A stretch of DNA of 64,000 bases, from contig NZ_FNUD01000002.1 in NCBI RefSeq assembly GCF_900106095.1, forward strand, positions 4,733,501 to 4,797,500, read 5' to 3'. This stretch comes from Pseudomonas deceptionensis. GTDB lineage: Bacteria; Pseudomonadota; Gammaproteobacteria; Pseudomonadales; Pseudomonadaceae. A model generated the notes under the pieces. The model was not told where the DNA came from. It saw only the letters and a program-made list of their open reading frames with translations, and made no database searches. The position numbers and the translations under genes were made by a program. Positions 9,153-18,477 of the stretch are shown piece after piece (the stretch's first letter is position 1; the number at the start of each line of letters is the position of its first letter).

Positions 9153-9989
9153 TTACCCCTTGACCGCGCCGGACGTGAGCCCGCGCAGAAAATACTTGCC
9201 CGCAAAGATGTAGACCAGCAGCGTCGGCAGCCCCGCGATCATGGCCGCAGCCATATCGACGTTGTATTCCTTGGCGCCGGTGCTGGTATTGACCAGGTTG
9301 TTCAGCGCCACCGTGATCGGTTGCGCATCACCGCTGGCGAACACCACACCAAACAGAAAGTCATTCCAGATTTGAGTGAATTGCCAGATCAGGCAGACCA
9401 TCACGATCGGCACCGACATCGGCAGCAAAATCCGTCCGAAAATAGTGAAGAAGCCCGCGCCATCCAGCCGCGCAGCCTTCACCAGCGCATCCGGGATGCT
9501 CACGTAGTAGTTGCGAAAGAACAGCGTGGTGAAGGCCAGGCCATAGACCACATGCACCAGCACCAGGCCGGTGGTGGTGTTGGCCAGCCCCAGCTTGCCG
9601 ATGGTGAACGAGGCCGGCAGCAACACAGTCTGAAACGGCAGGAAGCAGCCAAACAGCAGCAGGCCGAAAAACAGCTGCGAGCCCCGGAAGCGCCACATCG
9701 ACAGGACGTAACCGTTCATTGCGCCGATAAAGGTCGAGATCAGCACCGCAGGCACGGTGATTTTCACCGAGTTCCAGAAGTAACCGCCGACCGTGTCCCA
9801 GGCCTTGATCCAGCCAATGCCGTCGATCACTTGCGGCCAGCTCAGCAGGTTGCCGGTGCGAATGTCTTCCGGGCTTTTGAAGCTGGTCAGCAGCATCACC
9901 ACCAGCGGGATCAAATAGACCGCCGCTGCAAGGATCAAGGTGGTGTAAATCGCCAGGCGGCTGAAGGTAAATCGCCGGGTATTAATCAT
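9153..9989 (-). CDS. gtsC: Sugar ABC transporter permease
   Basis: A 278-residue inner-membrane permease of the MalG type with about six hydrophobic helices. The coupling loop carries the EAA-like segment DALVKAARLDGAGFFTIFGRILLPM near residues 185-210, which contacts the ATPase. Its ATG overlaps the end of gtsB by 8 bases, showing tight coupling. It pairs with GtsB to form the channel of the glucose transporter. Confidence 0.94.
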   Translation of the reverse strand: MINTRRFTFSRLAIYTTLILAAAVYLIPLVVMLLTSFKSPEDIRTGNLLSWPQVIDGIGWIKAWDTVGGYFWNSVKITVPAVLISTFIGAMNGYVLSMWRFRGSQLFFGLLLFGCFLPFQTVLLPASFTIGKLGLANTTTGLVLVHVVYGLAFTTLFFRNYYVSIPDALVKAARLDGAGFFTIFGRILLPMSVPIVMVCLIWQFTQIWNDFLFGVVFASGDAQPITVALNNLVNTSTGAKEYNVDMAAAMIAGLPTLLVYIFAGKYFLRGLTSGAVKG

Positions 9990-10890
9990 GGCGTTTGTTC
10001 CTCAACTCGGAATACAGATACGGCACGAGGATGGCCAGAATCGCCCCCAACATCATGATTGCGCTGGCAGAACCAATACCCATTTGCCCACGGCTGAAGG
10101 TGAAGGAATACATGAACATGGCAGGCAAGTCCGAGGAGTAGCCAGGGCCGCCGGCGGTCATGGCCGACACCAGGTCAAAACTCTTGATCGCAATGTGCGC
10201 CAGGATCATGAAGGCGCTGAAAAACACCGGGCGCAGGCTCGGCAACACAATGCGCAGGTAGATGGTCGGCAAGCTCGCGCCGTCGACCTGGGCGGCGCGA
10301 ATGATCGACTGATCGACCCCGCGCAACCCGGCCAGAAACATCGCCATCACAAAGCCGGAAGCCTGCCATACCGCCGCGATCACCAGGCAGTACACCACCC
10401 GATCCTGATCCAGCAGCCAGTCAAAACGAAAGCCTTCCCAGCCCCAGTCGCGCAGCATCTTGTCCAGGCCAAGACCCGGGTTGAGCAGCCACTTCCAGGC
10501 CGTACCGGTGACGATCATCGACAACGCCATCGGGTACAGGTAAATGGTGCGGATAAAACCTTCTTTGCGGATGCGCTGGTCGAGCAGGATGGCCAGGAAC
10601 ACGCCGATCACCAGGCTGATGGCGATAAACATCCCGCCAAACACCGCCAGGTTTTTGCTGGCGACCCACCAACGGTCGTTCTCCATCAGGCGCGAATATT
10701 GTTGCAGGCCAACCCATTTGTAGCTGGGCATAAAGCTGGAGTTGGTGATCGAAAGGATAAAGGTCCAGAAAATATAGCCATAAAAGCCAACCAACACGAT
10801 CACCATGCTGGGTGCCAAGACCAGCTTGGGCAACCAGCGTTGCAACGCATCAAACGGCGAGGCCTTGCTGAACACAGCCACAGAACTCAT
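9982..10890 (-). CDS. gtsB: Sugar ABC transporter permease
   Basis: A 302-residue inner-membrane permease of the MalF type. The start MSSVAVFSK at 10890 is chosen because it has a GGGAA box and matches the N terminus I remember for Pseudomonas homologues; an in-frame start at 10920 falls inside the intergenic stem-loop and is less likely. Several hydrophobic helices are visible, and the EAA loop reads DQSIIRAAQVDGASLPTIYLRIVLPSL. It lies between gtsA and gtsC. Confidence 0.93.
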   Translation of the reverse strand: MSSVAVFSKASPFDALQRWLPKLVLAPSMVIVLVGFYGYIFWTFILSITNSSFMPSYKWVGLQQYSRLMENDRWWVASKNLAVFGGMFIAISLVIGVFLAILLDQRIRKEGFIRTIYLYPMALSMIVTGTAWKWLLNPGLGLDKMLRDWGWEGFRFDWLLDQDRVVYCLVIAAVWQASGFVMAMFLAGLRGVDQSIIRAAQVDGASLPTIYLRIVLPSLRPVFFSAFMILAHIAIKSFDLVSAMTAGGPGYSSDLPAMFMYSFTFSRGQMGIGSASAIMMLGAILAILVPYLYSELRNKRHD

Positions 10891-10915
10891 CGAAATATTC
10901 CCGTGCGGGGATGCC

Positions 10916-10937
10916 GGCATTGGCGGGCGCCAATGCC
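10916..10937 (-). promoter_or_regulatory. Intercistronic stem-loop between gtsA and gtsB
   Basis: GGCATTGGCG (10916-10925) and CGCCAATGCC (10928-10937) form a perfect 10-bp stem with a 2-base loop. No T-run follows on the minus strand, so it is not a full terminator. Such hairpins after a binding-protein gene usually protect the upstream mRNA from 3' exonucleases, giving more binding protein than permease. A 15-base duplication (ggccgctttgatcgc) lies just beyond, near 10960 and at the gtsA 3' end. Confidence 0.6.
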
Positions 10938-10989
10938 GTGCAACTTAAAGTGGGGGGCCGCTTTGATCGCGGCGGGTCAAATCAGAACG

Positions 10990-12279
10990 TTACTGGGCCG
11001 CTTTGATCGCTGACGCCAGTTGCTTGCCAGCCTTGGCCGGATCGGCATTTTTGTCGCTCATGAAGTTGGTCACAACGTCGAAGATCGCGCCTTGAACTGC
11101 CAGCGAGGTCGCCATGTTGTGCGCCATGCTCGGCAATTGGCTGCCGGACTTGCCAGCCGCAGCGAAGTCCTTGGCTGAAGCCTGGCCGCAGCTGTCGAAC
11201 TTGCTCATGTCCAGATCACCGCGCACCGGGATCGAGCCCTTGTTCTGGTTGAACACGTATTGGAACTCGGGCTCAAGCGCAACTTTGGCTACGTCGTTTT
11301 GAGCGGCCCGGTTGCCGGCGGTGTCTTTGGCCTTGGCCAGTTTGAACATCGCCAGAGAGTCGATGTTGTAGGTGAAGCTGCCCTGGGTGCCCGGGAATGG
11401 CACGCACTCAAAATCAGTACCCGCTTTCTTGCCCGCCGCAGCCCATTCACTTTTCGCCCAGTCGCCCATGATCTGCATGCCGGCTTTGCCGTTGATCACT
11501 TTGGCGGCTTCCAGGTTCCAGTCCTGGCCAGTGCCATCGGGGTCCATGTAGCTCTGAAGTTTTTTCAGGTTGGTGAACACTTCAGTCATTTGCGGGCCGG
11601 TCAGGGTTTTCTCATCGTGCTCGATAAAGGCTTTTTTATAGCCCTCGGGGCCCATGATGCTCAGCACCATGTCTTCAAAAACCGTGCTGTCCTGCCAAGG
11701 CTGACCACCATGGGCCAAAGGAATGAAACCGGCGGCCTTGAGCTTGTCGCCCGCGGCATAGAGTTCTTCAAGTGTGGTTGGCGGCTTGTCGATGCCGGCC
11801 TTCTTGAACACTTCAGGGTTGGTCCACAGCCAGTTCACGCGGTGAATATTCACCGGCACCGCCACGTAATGGCCGTCGTACTTCATGGTATCGGAGACTG
11901 TTTTGGACAGCAGCGTGTCCCACTTGTTGGCCTTGGCGACTTCATCGACATTGGTCAGCAAGCCGAGTGCAGCCCAGTCCTGAATGTCCGGGCCCTTGAT
12001 TTGTGCGGCTGACGGCGGGTTACCGGACACGGCGCGGGTCTTGAGCACGGTCATGGCGGCGGCACCGCCACCGCCTGCAACAGCGCTGTCCTGCCAGGTA
12101 TAACCGTCTTTTTCGATCAGCTTTTTAAGCACCTCAACCGCTTTGGCCTCACCACCGGAGGTCCACCAATGCACCACTTCAACCGTGCCTTTGGAATCGG
12201 CAGGGGCGGCGGCATAAGCGCTCAGGGGAAACAGCGTGGCGAGAGAAATGACAACGGCGAGGCGATTGAATGAATTCAT
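10990..12279 (-). CDS. gtsA: Glucose ABC transporter periplasmic binding protein
   Basis: A 429-residue extracellular solute-binding protein of family 1. The start at 12279 ([12 protein letters not shown]) has an AAAGG box and leads straight into a signal peptide ending in SAYAA; the frame extends upstream but without a good ribosome site. The mature part has typical sugar-binding-protein segments such as [42 protein letters not shown] and [16 protein letters not shown]. First gene of gtsABCD-oprB. Glucose (with mannose) as ligand is inferred from the operon. Confidence 0.94.
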   Translation of the reverse strand: MNSFNRLAVVISLATLFPLSAYAAAPADSKGTVEVVHWWTSGGEAKAVEVLKKLIEKDGYTWQDSAVAGGGGAAAMTVLKTRAVSGNPPSAAQIKGPDIQDWAALGLLTNVDEVAKANKWDTLLSKTVSDTMKYDGHYVAVPVNIHRVNWLWTNPEVFKKAGIDKPPTTLEELYAAGDKLKAAGFIPLAHGGQPWQDSTVFEDMVLSIMGPEGYKKAFIEHDEKTLTGPQMTEVFTNLKKLQSYMDPDGTGQDWNLEAAKVINGKAGMQIMGDWAKSEWAAAGKKAGTDFECVPFPGTQGSFTYNIDSLAMFKLAKAKDTAGNRAAQNDVAKVALEPEFQYVFNQNKGSIPVRGDLDMSKFDSCGQASAKDFAAAGKSGSQLPSMAHNMATSLAVQGAIFDVVTNFMSDKNADPAKAGKQLASAIKAAQ

Positions 12280-12632
12280 AGCGTGACCTTTCTTGTTGTT
12301 ATTGCTGTGCAAGTCTTCTGCTTGCGCTGCTGAAGAGTGTATCCATCACCGCCTGCCACCGCGTAACGAAGAGACGCTCAAATGTCACAACCCTGTGACA
12401 TTGAAAAAAGCTGCGCGCCTCGGTTCCGAGGACATTTCGGCAGCACATGACACTGGCTTCGTATTGGTCATAAAGCTGCGCCCATAGGCGCACAAAGCAC
12501 TTTCCTAATTCTTTGTAGGACGTATCCCTAAGTCGTTTTCCCACGTTGTACGCGCAAAAAACATCAGCGAGTCTGCTCCACATCGTCACGATTAAAGAAT
12601 GGATGCCGCCCCTCTTTCAGGAGATACGACCG
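12280..12632. promoter_or_regulatory. Divergent control region between gtsA and the AP2-like gene
   Basis: This 353-base gap must hold the gtsABCD-oprB promoter. It contains a palindrome AATGTCACA-N4-TGTGACATT at 12381-12402, about 100 bases upstream of gtsA, and a smaller hairpin CCTCGG-TT-CCGAGG at 12418-12431. The palindrome is a candidate site for GltR, a Crp/Vfr-type protein or another sugar-responsive regulator. I see no certain -35/-10 pair and no gene. Confidence 0.5.
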
Positions 12633-13280
12633 ATGCCAAAGCCTCGTGCAACCAACCATAACCACTGCTTTATTTACCCGCTCAAACATGAGGAGGGTCA
12701 CCCCTATGCCTGGAAGCTGGACATTCAGCGCTCGGGCAAAAGCCATATCCACTTCTTCGGTTTCGCCGAGTACGGAGGTGAAAACCCGGCGTTGGAGGCA
12801 GCCAAGAACATGCGTCAACAACTGGTAATGGATATGCCCCAGTCCTTCGCCCATGAAAGCCGCCAGCGGCTGATGCCCCACAACACCAGCGGGCACCCGG
12901 GGGTGTACCGGGTGCAGTCCCACAAGATCTGTTACTGGCGGGCGACTACCCGTATTCACGGTTACAACCTGAGCAAGAGTTTTCGCATTGATCTTTATGG
13001 CAATGACGAAGCCAAACGGCTGGCGTTGCAAGAGCGCGAACAGCAGTTAACCCTGTGCAACGAGCCCTATGACGTGGCCATGGAAAAATTGCAGCAGCAT
13101 TTCAGCCTGACAAGCAGACGCGTGCGTGAAAACCGTATCAGCGCCGCGATGAGCTCCCCTCGCCAGCCAATAATCGCGATCAAGGAACCTGCATCCCCTC
13201 ATTCAGAGCCGTTGCTGCCCATCAGCGCCGAGCAGGCGAGCCTGTCGATCAGTCGGCATTTCGCGGCAAGTGCAAAGTAA
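12633..13280 (+). CDS. Putative AP2-type DNA-binding protein
   Basis: A 215-residue basic protein. The ATG at 12633 has a CAGGAGA box. Residues about 85-135 (HPGVYRV, YWRAT, SKSFRIDLYGNDEAKRLALQER) show the spacing of a bacterial AP2 domain: a small three-strand sheet with conserved Trp and Phe, then an Ala-rich helix. Residues about 20-65 (YAWKLDIQRSGKSHIHFFGFAEYGGENPALEAAKNMRQQL) look like a second, divergent copy. The tail of about 60 residues is Pro/Ser-rich. The last 32 bases overlap the 3' end of gltS in convergent orientation. Function unknown; DNA binding is inferred from the fold, and regulation of nearby sugar genes would be speculation. Confidence 0.72.
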   Translation: MPKPRATNHNHCFIYPLKHEEGHPYAWKLDIQRSGKSHIHFFGFAEYGGENPALEAAKNMRQQLVMDMPQSFAHESRQRLMPHNTSGHPGVYRVQSHKICYWRATTRIHGYNLSKSFRIDLYGNDEAKRLALQEREQQLTLCNEPYDVAMEKLQQHFSLTSRRVRENRISAAMSSPRQPIIAIKEPASPHSEPLLPISAEQASLSISRHFAASAK

Positions 13281-14709
13281 CTCGCAGACCGCCGACACGC
13301 AGGTTTTGCAAGCTGACTTCCCCGCCATGGCTGTGGGCGATGCTGCGCGCGATCCCCAGCCCCAGCCCGTAGCCCTGCTGCTGCCCGGCCAGGCGGAAGT
13401 GCGGTTCAAAGACCTGTTCGAGCCGCTGTTCAGGTACCCCCGGCCCCTCATCATCAACGGTCAGTACAAAGGCCTGTTCATTGTCATCAATGTGCAAGTG
13501 GGCGTTCTTGCCGTATTTGAGCGCGTTATCAATCAGGTTGCCCATGCAGCGACGCAGGGCCAGGGGTTTGCCGTGATAGGGCCTGACGGCTCGTCCCTGT
13601 AGCGTCACGCGGCCATTACCCTGTGGCAGCAAGTACGGTTCAATCAGGCAGTCGAGCACCTGATTCAAATCCACCGCTTCGATATTTTCATGGATGTCGG
13701 TGTCTTTCACGCATTGCAACGCGCCTTTGACCAGCATCTCCAGCTCATCCAGATCGCGGCCGAATTTATGTTGCAGTTGCTCGTCTTCAAGCAGCTCAAC
13801 CCGCAGCCGCAAGCGGGTGATGGGCGTGCGCAAATCGTGGGAAATCGCACTGAACAATTGGCCGCGTTCCGTCAGGTAGCGGCTGATACGGGCGCGCATG
13901 GCGTTGAATGCACGCCCTACTTCGACCACTTCGCTGACACCACCGATTTCGACCGGTTTGACCTCTTCCTCACCCAGCGACATGTCGCGGGCCGCGCGGG
14001 CCAAGCGCTTGAGCGGGCGACTTTGCCAGTGCACCAGCAAGCCGATAAACAACAGTAAAAAAATGCTGCTGAGCACGATGAACCATACCTGCAACGCCGG
14101 CAGCCCTTCTTCTTCCAGGCTGGTATAGGGCTGGGGCAACAAGGAAGCGATGTACAGCCACTCTCCAGGCACCATCTGGATTTGCGTCACCAGCACCGGC
14201 GGGTTGACCGGCTCCAGGGTCAACGCAAAATGCGCCCAGGAACGCGGCAGTTCATCGAGTTTCAGGCCCGCATTGAAAATACGCAGATCCTGGGGGCTGA
14301 CAAATTTCACCGACATGTCGACATCCGGCCCCACAGACTGGCGTAACACTTGATCCACGGCGTCCAGCACCGCCTGCTTGCGCTGGGTCAGTGGCAATAC
14401 CTGCATTTCAAGCGGCTTGTCATTGAGGCTCACCACAAAGCGTGTGCCGCCCATACTGCGCATCTGATCCAGTACCAGCGGGCGATAGGCCAACGGAAGG
14501 GAGCGCAAGTAGGTCACTGTGGCGTTCATCGAGTGCGCCAGGCTGCGCGCACTGTTCACCAGCCCCTCAAGTTGCGTGGTACGCAACTGGGACAGCCAGA
14601 TTGCACTCGACAGGGTTTGTGCCAGCAGGATTGCCAGCAAGGTCAGGAGCAACATGCGCCCGAGCAAGGAACGGGGCATATGCCATTTGCGCCAGAACTT
14701 AAAGGTCAT
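13249..14709 (-). CDS. gltS: Glucose-responsive sensor histidine kinase
   Basis: A 486-residue membrane kinase. Two transmembrane helices (about residues 17-40 and 205-227) flank a periplasmic sensor region, followed by a HAMP linker, a phospho-acceptor domain with H291 in AISHDLRTPITRLRL, and an HATPase domain with N-box NLIDNALKYG and G-boxes DDEGPGVP and GLGLGIARS. It overlaps the gltR end by 11 bases and is the last gene of edd-glk-gltR-gltS. In Pseudomonas this pair controls oprB/gts transport genes and, in P. aeruginosa as GtrS/GltR, responds to glucose metabolites. Confidence 0.92.
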   Translation of the reverse strand: MTFKFWRKWHMPRSLLGRMLLLTLLAILLAQTLSSAIWLSQLRTTQLEGLVNSARSLAHSMNATVTYLRSLPLAYRPLVLDQMRSMGGTRFVVSLNDKPLEMQVLPLTQRKQAVLDAVDQVLRQSVGPDVDMSVKFVSPQDLRIFNAGLKLDELPRSWAHFALTLEPVNPPVLVTQIQMVPGEWLYIASLLPQPYTSLEEEGLPALQVWFIVLSSIFLLLFIGLLVHWQSRPLKRLARAARDMSLGEEEVKPVEIGGVSEVVEVGRAFNAMRARISRYLTERGQLFSAISHDLRTPITRLRLRVELLEDEQLQHKFGRDLDELEMLVKGALQCVKDTDIHENIEAVDLNQVLDCLIEPYLLPQGNGRVTLQGRAVRPYHGKPLALRRCMGNLIDNALKYGKNAHLHIDDNEQAFVLTVDDEGPGVPEQRLEQVFEPHFRLAGQQQGYGLGLGIARSIAHSHGGEVSLQNLRVGGLRVTLHLPRNAD

Positions 14710-15430
14710 TGCTCACCGCAACCTGGGCCGCGAGCTGATAGCCGCTGCCGCGTATGGTGCGGATCAATCGGGGCGGTTTTTCAGTGTCACGCAGCCGCTG
14801 GCGCAGGCGGCTGACAGCCATGTCGACGATGCGGTCCAGCGGCATCAGGTCCCGGCCTCGGGTGGCATTGCCAATGGTGTCGCGGTCGAGGATCTGTTGC
14901 GGGTTATCCAGAAACAGCTTGAGCAACGCGAAATCGGCCCCCGACAGAATCACCTCCTCACCATCGGTATGAAACAGTCGATGGGTCACGGTGTTCAAGC
15001 GCCACTCTTCAAACGCAAGGACTTCGCTGCCTGAACCCCCATTGGCAAATTGCGCCCTGCGCAACAACGCCTTGATGCGCGCCAGCAGCTCACGGGGGCT
15101 GAAAGGTTTACCCAGATAGTCGTCGGCACCCAGCTCAAGGCCAATGATCCGGTCCGCCTCGTCAGAACTGGCGGTCAGCATAATGATCGGGATCTGGGCA
15201 AAACGCGGATGTTGCCGCACCCAACGGCACAGGCTGAAGCCGTCCTCGTCGGGCAACATGACATCAAGGATCAACAGATCGCTCGCGACCTCACTCAACG
15301 CCTGTCGAAAACCCGCGCCATCCCCCACGGTGCGCACCTGAAAACCGGCGCGAGTGAGGTAGAGATCAAGGAGCTCTCGAATTTCCTGGTCATCATCGAC
15401 CAGCAAAATGGATTTGCCGGGTGTGCTCAC
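14699..15430 (-). CDS. gltR: Response regulator of glucose transport
   Basis: A 243-residue OmpR-family regulator. I choose the GTG at 15430, which follows an AAGGAAC box; longer in-frame starts would run into glk and add unrelated sequence. The receiver domain has acidic residues in LLVDDDQE and phospho-acceptor D56 in LLILDVMLPDEDG, and the C-terminal winged helix ends RLRQRLRDTEKPPRLIRTIRGSGYQLA. It is the partner of GltS, encoded next. Expected targets are gtsABCD-oprB in this window. Confidence 0.92.
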   Translation of the reverse strand: MSTPGKSILLVDDDQEIRELLDLYLTRAGFQVRTVGDGAGFRQALSEVASDLLILDVMLPDEDGFSLCRWVRQHPRFAQIPIIMLTASSDEADRIIGLELGADDYLGKPFSPRELLARIKALLRRAQFANGGSGSEVLAFEEWRLNTVTHRLFHTDGEEVILSGADFALLKLFLDNPQQILDRDTIGNATRGRDLMPLDRIVDMAVSRLRQRLRDTEKPPRLIRTIRGSGYQLAAQVAVSNDL

Positions 15431-15488
15431 AGTGGTGTTCCTTATTATTGTTCTGTGCCAAGCCACCCCCCGAGGGAGCTGGCGTCGT

Positions 15489-16445
15489 TCAGCCAAACGC
15501 CTGTTGCAACGCCACCCCCGCACCGATCAAACCTGGATACGGCGCCGTCACCAGCCACACAGGGATACCCTTGAGGTAGTCGCTCATGCAGCCTTTGTCG
15601 GCGAAACTGCGGGCAAAACCGCTGGCCAGAAAGATATCGGCAAAGCGCGGAATCACGCCCCCCACGATATATACCCCGCCACGCCCGCCGATAGTCAGCA
15701 CGTTGTTGCCGGCCACACGCCCCAGCCAGCAACTGAAATGCTCCAGCACTTGCAGGGCAATCGGGTCGCCGGCCAGGGCCGCCGCCGTGATGGCCCGGTC
15801 GCTGTCCAGCACCGGGGTGTGGCCGTCCACGGCACAGATCGCCCGATAGACCCGCGGCAAGCCGCTGCCACTCAAAATGGTTTCAGCGCTCACATGCCCA
15901 ATTTCGTTGTAGATGTGCTGCCACAACTGCACTTCACGCGGATTGCTCATGGGCAGGTCGACATGGCCGCCCTCCCCCGGCAAGGCCATCCACTGCGCCT
16001 CGCCCAGGTTGAGCAAGGTGCCCACCCCAAGCCCGGTGCCCGGCCCGATGACCACCGCCGGCCGCGCCGGATCGGCGATGCCCGGGCACACCTGGCGCAC
16101 GTCTTCGGGTTGCAGGCGGGTCATGCCCAATGCCATTGCGCTGAAGTCATTGATCAGCAGCAAATTGTCGATCTGCAGTGCATGGCAGAACTGCGAGCGG
16201 CTCAAGCGCCAGTGGTTGTTGGTAAAGCGGAACTCATCGCCACTCACAGGGCCGGCCACCGACAAACACACCGAACCAACAGACCCCAGGGCCAGATCCA
16301 GCTCACTCAAATACAACCTGATGGCGTCTTGCGGGCAGGCGAAGTCCGCCGTGGCCAGCACGCGGACCGAATGCAGCTGGTCGTTTTCCCACAACGCAAA
16401 CCGTGCGTTGGTACCGCCAATGTCACCGACCAGTGCGAGCTTCAT
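15489..16445 (-). CDS. glk: Glucokinase
   Basis: A 318-residue ROK-unrelated bacterial glucokinase (Glk family) that phosphorylates cytoplasmic glucose to glucose 6-phosphate. Visible: the N-terminal phosphate loop [14 protein letters not shown], the sugar-binding NDFSAMALG, the adenosine loop [13 protein letters not shown] and the metal/sugar-binding [11 protein letters not shown]. Its ATG overlaps the edd stop by 4 bases (ATGA), so the two are translationally coupled. Confidence 0.96.
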   Translation of the reverse strand: MKLALVGDIGGTNARFALWENDQLHSVRVLATADFACPQDAIRLYLSELDLALGSVGSVCLSVAGPVSGDEFRFTNNHWRLSRSQFCHALQIDNLLLINDFSAMALGMTRLQPEDVRQVCPGIADPARPAVVIGPGTGLGVGTLLNLGEAQWMALPGEGGHVDLPMSNPREVQLWQHIYNEIGHVSAETILSGSGLPRVYRAICAVDGHTPVLDSDRAITAAALAGDPIALQVLEHFSCWLGRVAGNNVLTIGGRGGVYIVGGVIPRFADIFLASGFARSFADKGCMSDYLKGIPVWLVTAPYPGLIGAGVALQQAFG

Positions 16446-18268
16446 TTCAAGTTTTCCAGAGACGAGGTAAAGGTGCTCGCGCCCTGCTCAGCCGAACTGA
16501 AGGCATGACGCATAAACGCAAACAACTCACGCCCGGTACCAACGGCATTATCCAGCGTGCCGACTGCCGGGGTGCGCGCTGCAAATTCTGCCTCATCCAC
16601 CAGTAGTTGCAATGTGCCTTTTACGCCGTCCACGCGAATGATGTCGCCGTCCTGAACCCGTGCCAGAGCGCCGCCAAGCGAAGCCTCGGGGCTGACATGG
16701 ATCGCTGCCGGGATCTTGCCCGATGCGCCCGACATCCGCCCGTCAGTGATCAGCGCCACTTTGAAACCCCGATCCTGCAACACGCCAAGGAACGGCGTCA
16801 TCTTGTGCAACTCGGGCATGCCGTTGGAACGCGGGCCCTGAAAGCGCATCACGGCGACAAAGTCGTGCTCCAGCTCACCGGCCTTGAAGGCATCGGCCAG
16901 TTGCTGCTGATCCTGGAAAACCCGTGCAGGGGCTTCGACGATCTGGTGCTCGGGCGCTACCGCCGAGACCTTCATCACACCGCGCCCCAGGTTGCCCTCC
17001 ATCACCCGCAACCCGCCCTCGGCAGAGAATGCACGGGACACCGGGCGCAAGATCGTCTCATCAAGGCTTTCAATCGGGCCTTCGCGCCATACCAGCTCGC
17101 CATCCACCAGGAAGGGCTCGCGGGTGTAACGGCTCAGACCGAAGCCCGCCACGGTGTTGACGTTTTCATGCAGCAGCCCGGCTTCAAGCAGCTCACGGAT
17201 CAGGAACGCCATACCGCCCGCAGCCTGGAAGTGGTTGATATCGGCTTTGCCGTTTGGATACACATGGGACAGGGTCGGCACCACCTCGGACAGGTCGGCC
17301 ATGTCTTGCCAGGTCAGCTGAATCCCCGCGGCCATGGCAATCGCCGGCATGTGCAAGGTGTGGTTGGTCGAACCGCCGGTGGCGTGAAGAGCAACAATGG
17401 AGTTGACCAGGGAACGCTCATCGACGATCTCGCCCAATGGCATGAAGTCGCCATTTTGCTTGGTCAGACGGGTGATCTGGTGCGCGGCTTCACGGGTCAG
17501 CGCATCACGCAATGGCGTGTAGGGGTTAACGAAAGAGGCGCCCGGCAAGTGCAGGCCCATCACTTCCATCAACAACTGGTTGGTGTTGGCGGTGCCGTAA
17601 AACGTACAGGTACCCGGGCTGTGGTAAGACTTCATCTCCGACTCCAGCAGCTCTTCGCGGCTGGCCTTGCCTTCAGCGTAACGCTGGCGCACGTCGGCCT
17701 TTTCCTTGTTGGAAATCCCCGACGGCATCGGCCCGCCCGGTACAAAGATGGTCGGCAGGTGACCGAAGCGCAGCGCGCCCATCAACAGGCCCGGCACGAT
17801 CTTGTCGCAAATGCCCAGCATCATCGCCGCATCAAACATGTTGTGTGACAGCGACACGGCCGTGGACAGGGCAATCACTTCGCGGCTGAGCAGGCTGAGC
17901 TCCATGCCCGGCTCACCCTGGGTGACGCCATCACACATGGCCGGGGTGCCGCCCGCGAACTGGCCCACCGAGCCGATTTCACGCAGCGCTTTCTTGATTT
18001 GTTCAGGGAAGTGTTCGTACGGCTGATGCGCCGACAGCATGTCGTTATATGACGAAACAATTGCGACGTTGGCGGCGTTCATCATCCGCAGGCTGTTTTT
18101 ATCTTCAGTACCGCACCCTGCCACGCCGTGGGCGAAGTTGGCACATTGCAGCTTGCCACGTTGCGGGCCGTCACTGGCGGCGCCGCGAATAAGCGTCAGA
18201 TACGCCTCACGGGTTGCTCGACTGCGGGCAATAAGACGCTCGGTGACTTCAAGAACGCGGGGATGCAT
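16442..18268 (-). CDS. edd: 6-phosphogluconate dehydratase (Entner-Doudoroff)
   Basis: A 608-residue iron-sulfur dehydratase of the IlvD/Edd family that turns 6-phosphogluconate into 2-keto-3-deoxy-6-phosphogluconate. Family motifs include [15 protein letters not shown], the cysteine segment [27 protein letters not shown] and [22 protein letters not shown] (here TDGRMSG). The length is normal. First gene of edd-glk-gltR-gltS, transcribed away from gap; a HexR operator lies 110 bases upstream, so induction by the HexR effector 2-keto-3-deoxy-6-phosphogluconate is expected. The next pathway enzyme, Eda, is not in the window. Confidence 0.97.
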   Translation of the reverse strand: MHPRVLEVTERLIARSRATREAYLTLIRGAASDGPQRGKLQCANFAHGVAGCGTEDKNSLRMMNAANVAIVSSYNDMLSAHQPYEHFPEQIKKALREIGSVGQFAGGTPAMCDGVTQGEPGMELSLLSREVIALSTAVSLSHNMFDAAMMLGICDKIVPGLLMGALRFGHLPTIFVPGGPMPSGISNKEKADVRQRYAEGKASREELLESEMKSYHSPGTCTFYGTANTNQLLMEVMGLHLPGASFVNPYTPLRDALTREAAHQITRLTKQNGDFMPLGEIVDERSLVNSIVALHATGGSTNHTLHMPAIAMAAGIQLTWQDMADLSEVVPTLSHVYPNGKADINHFQAAGGMAFLIRELLEAGLLHENVNTVAGFGLSRYTREPFLVDGELVWREGPIESLDETILRPVSRAFSAEGGLRVMEGNLGRGVMKVSAVAPEHQIVEAPARVFQDQQQLADAFKAGELEHDFVAVMRFQGPRSNGMPELHKMTPFLGVLQDRGFKVALITDGRMSGASGKIPAAIHVSPEASLGGALARVQDGDIIRVDGVKGTLQLLVDEAEFAARTPAVGTLDNAVGTGRELFAFMRHAFSSAEQGASTFTSSLENLK

Positions 18269-18377
18269 GTGTTGAACTCCAGGCTAACGGATGTGGCGAC
18301 CTGTGCGTGTCCTATGCTGATCGAAGGGCTTAGAGGGGCGACTTCAATCATTCGGACCCGTTGATTCAGGTCACTCG

Positions 18378-18392
18378 TTGTAGATAAAACAA
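18378..18392. promoter_or_regulatory. HexR operator of the edd promoter
   Basis: TTGTAGATAAAACAA fits the HexR consensus TTGT-N7/8-ACAA exactly. It lies about 110 bases upstream of edd and inside the shared edd/gap spacer. Confidence 0.8.
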
Positions 18393-18439
18393 AATATTGC
18401 CACTTAAATGGCTTGTTTTCTATTTTTATGCGAATAATC

Positions 18440-18454
18440 TTGTAATTCCAACAA
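18440..18454. promoter_or_regulatory. HexR operator of the gap promoter
   Basis: TTGTAATTCCAACAA fits TTGT-N7-ACAA exactly and ends 23 bases before the gap start codon, a position suited to blocking transcription of gap. Confidence 0.82.
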
Positions 18455-18477
18455 CAAATCGATGGCAGGCGCTTTCC

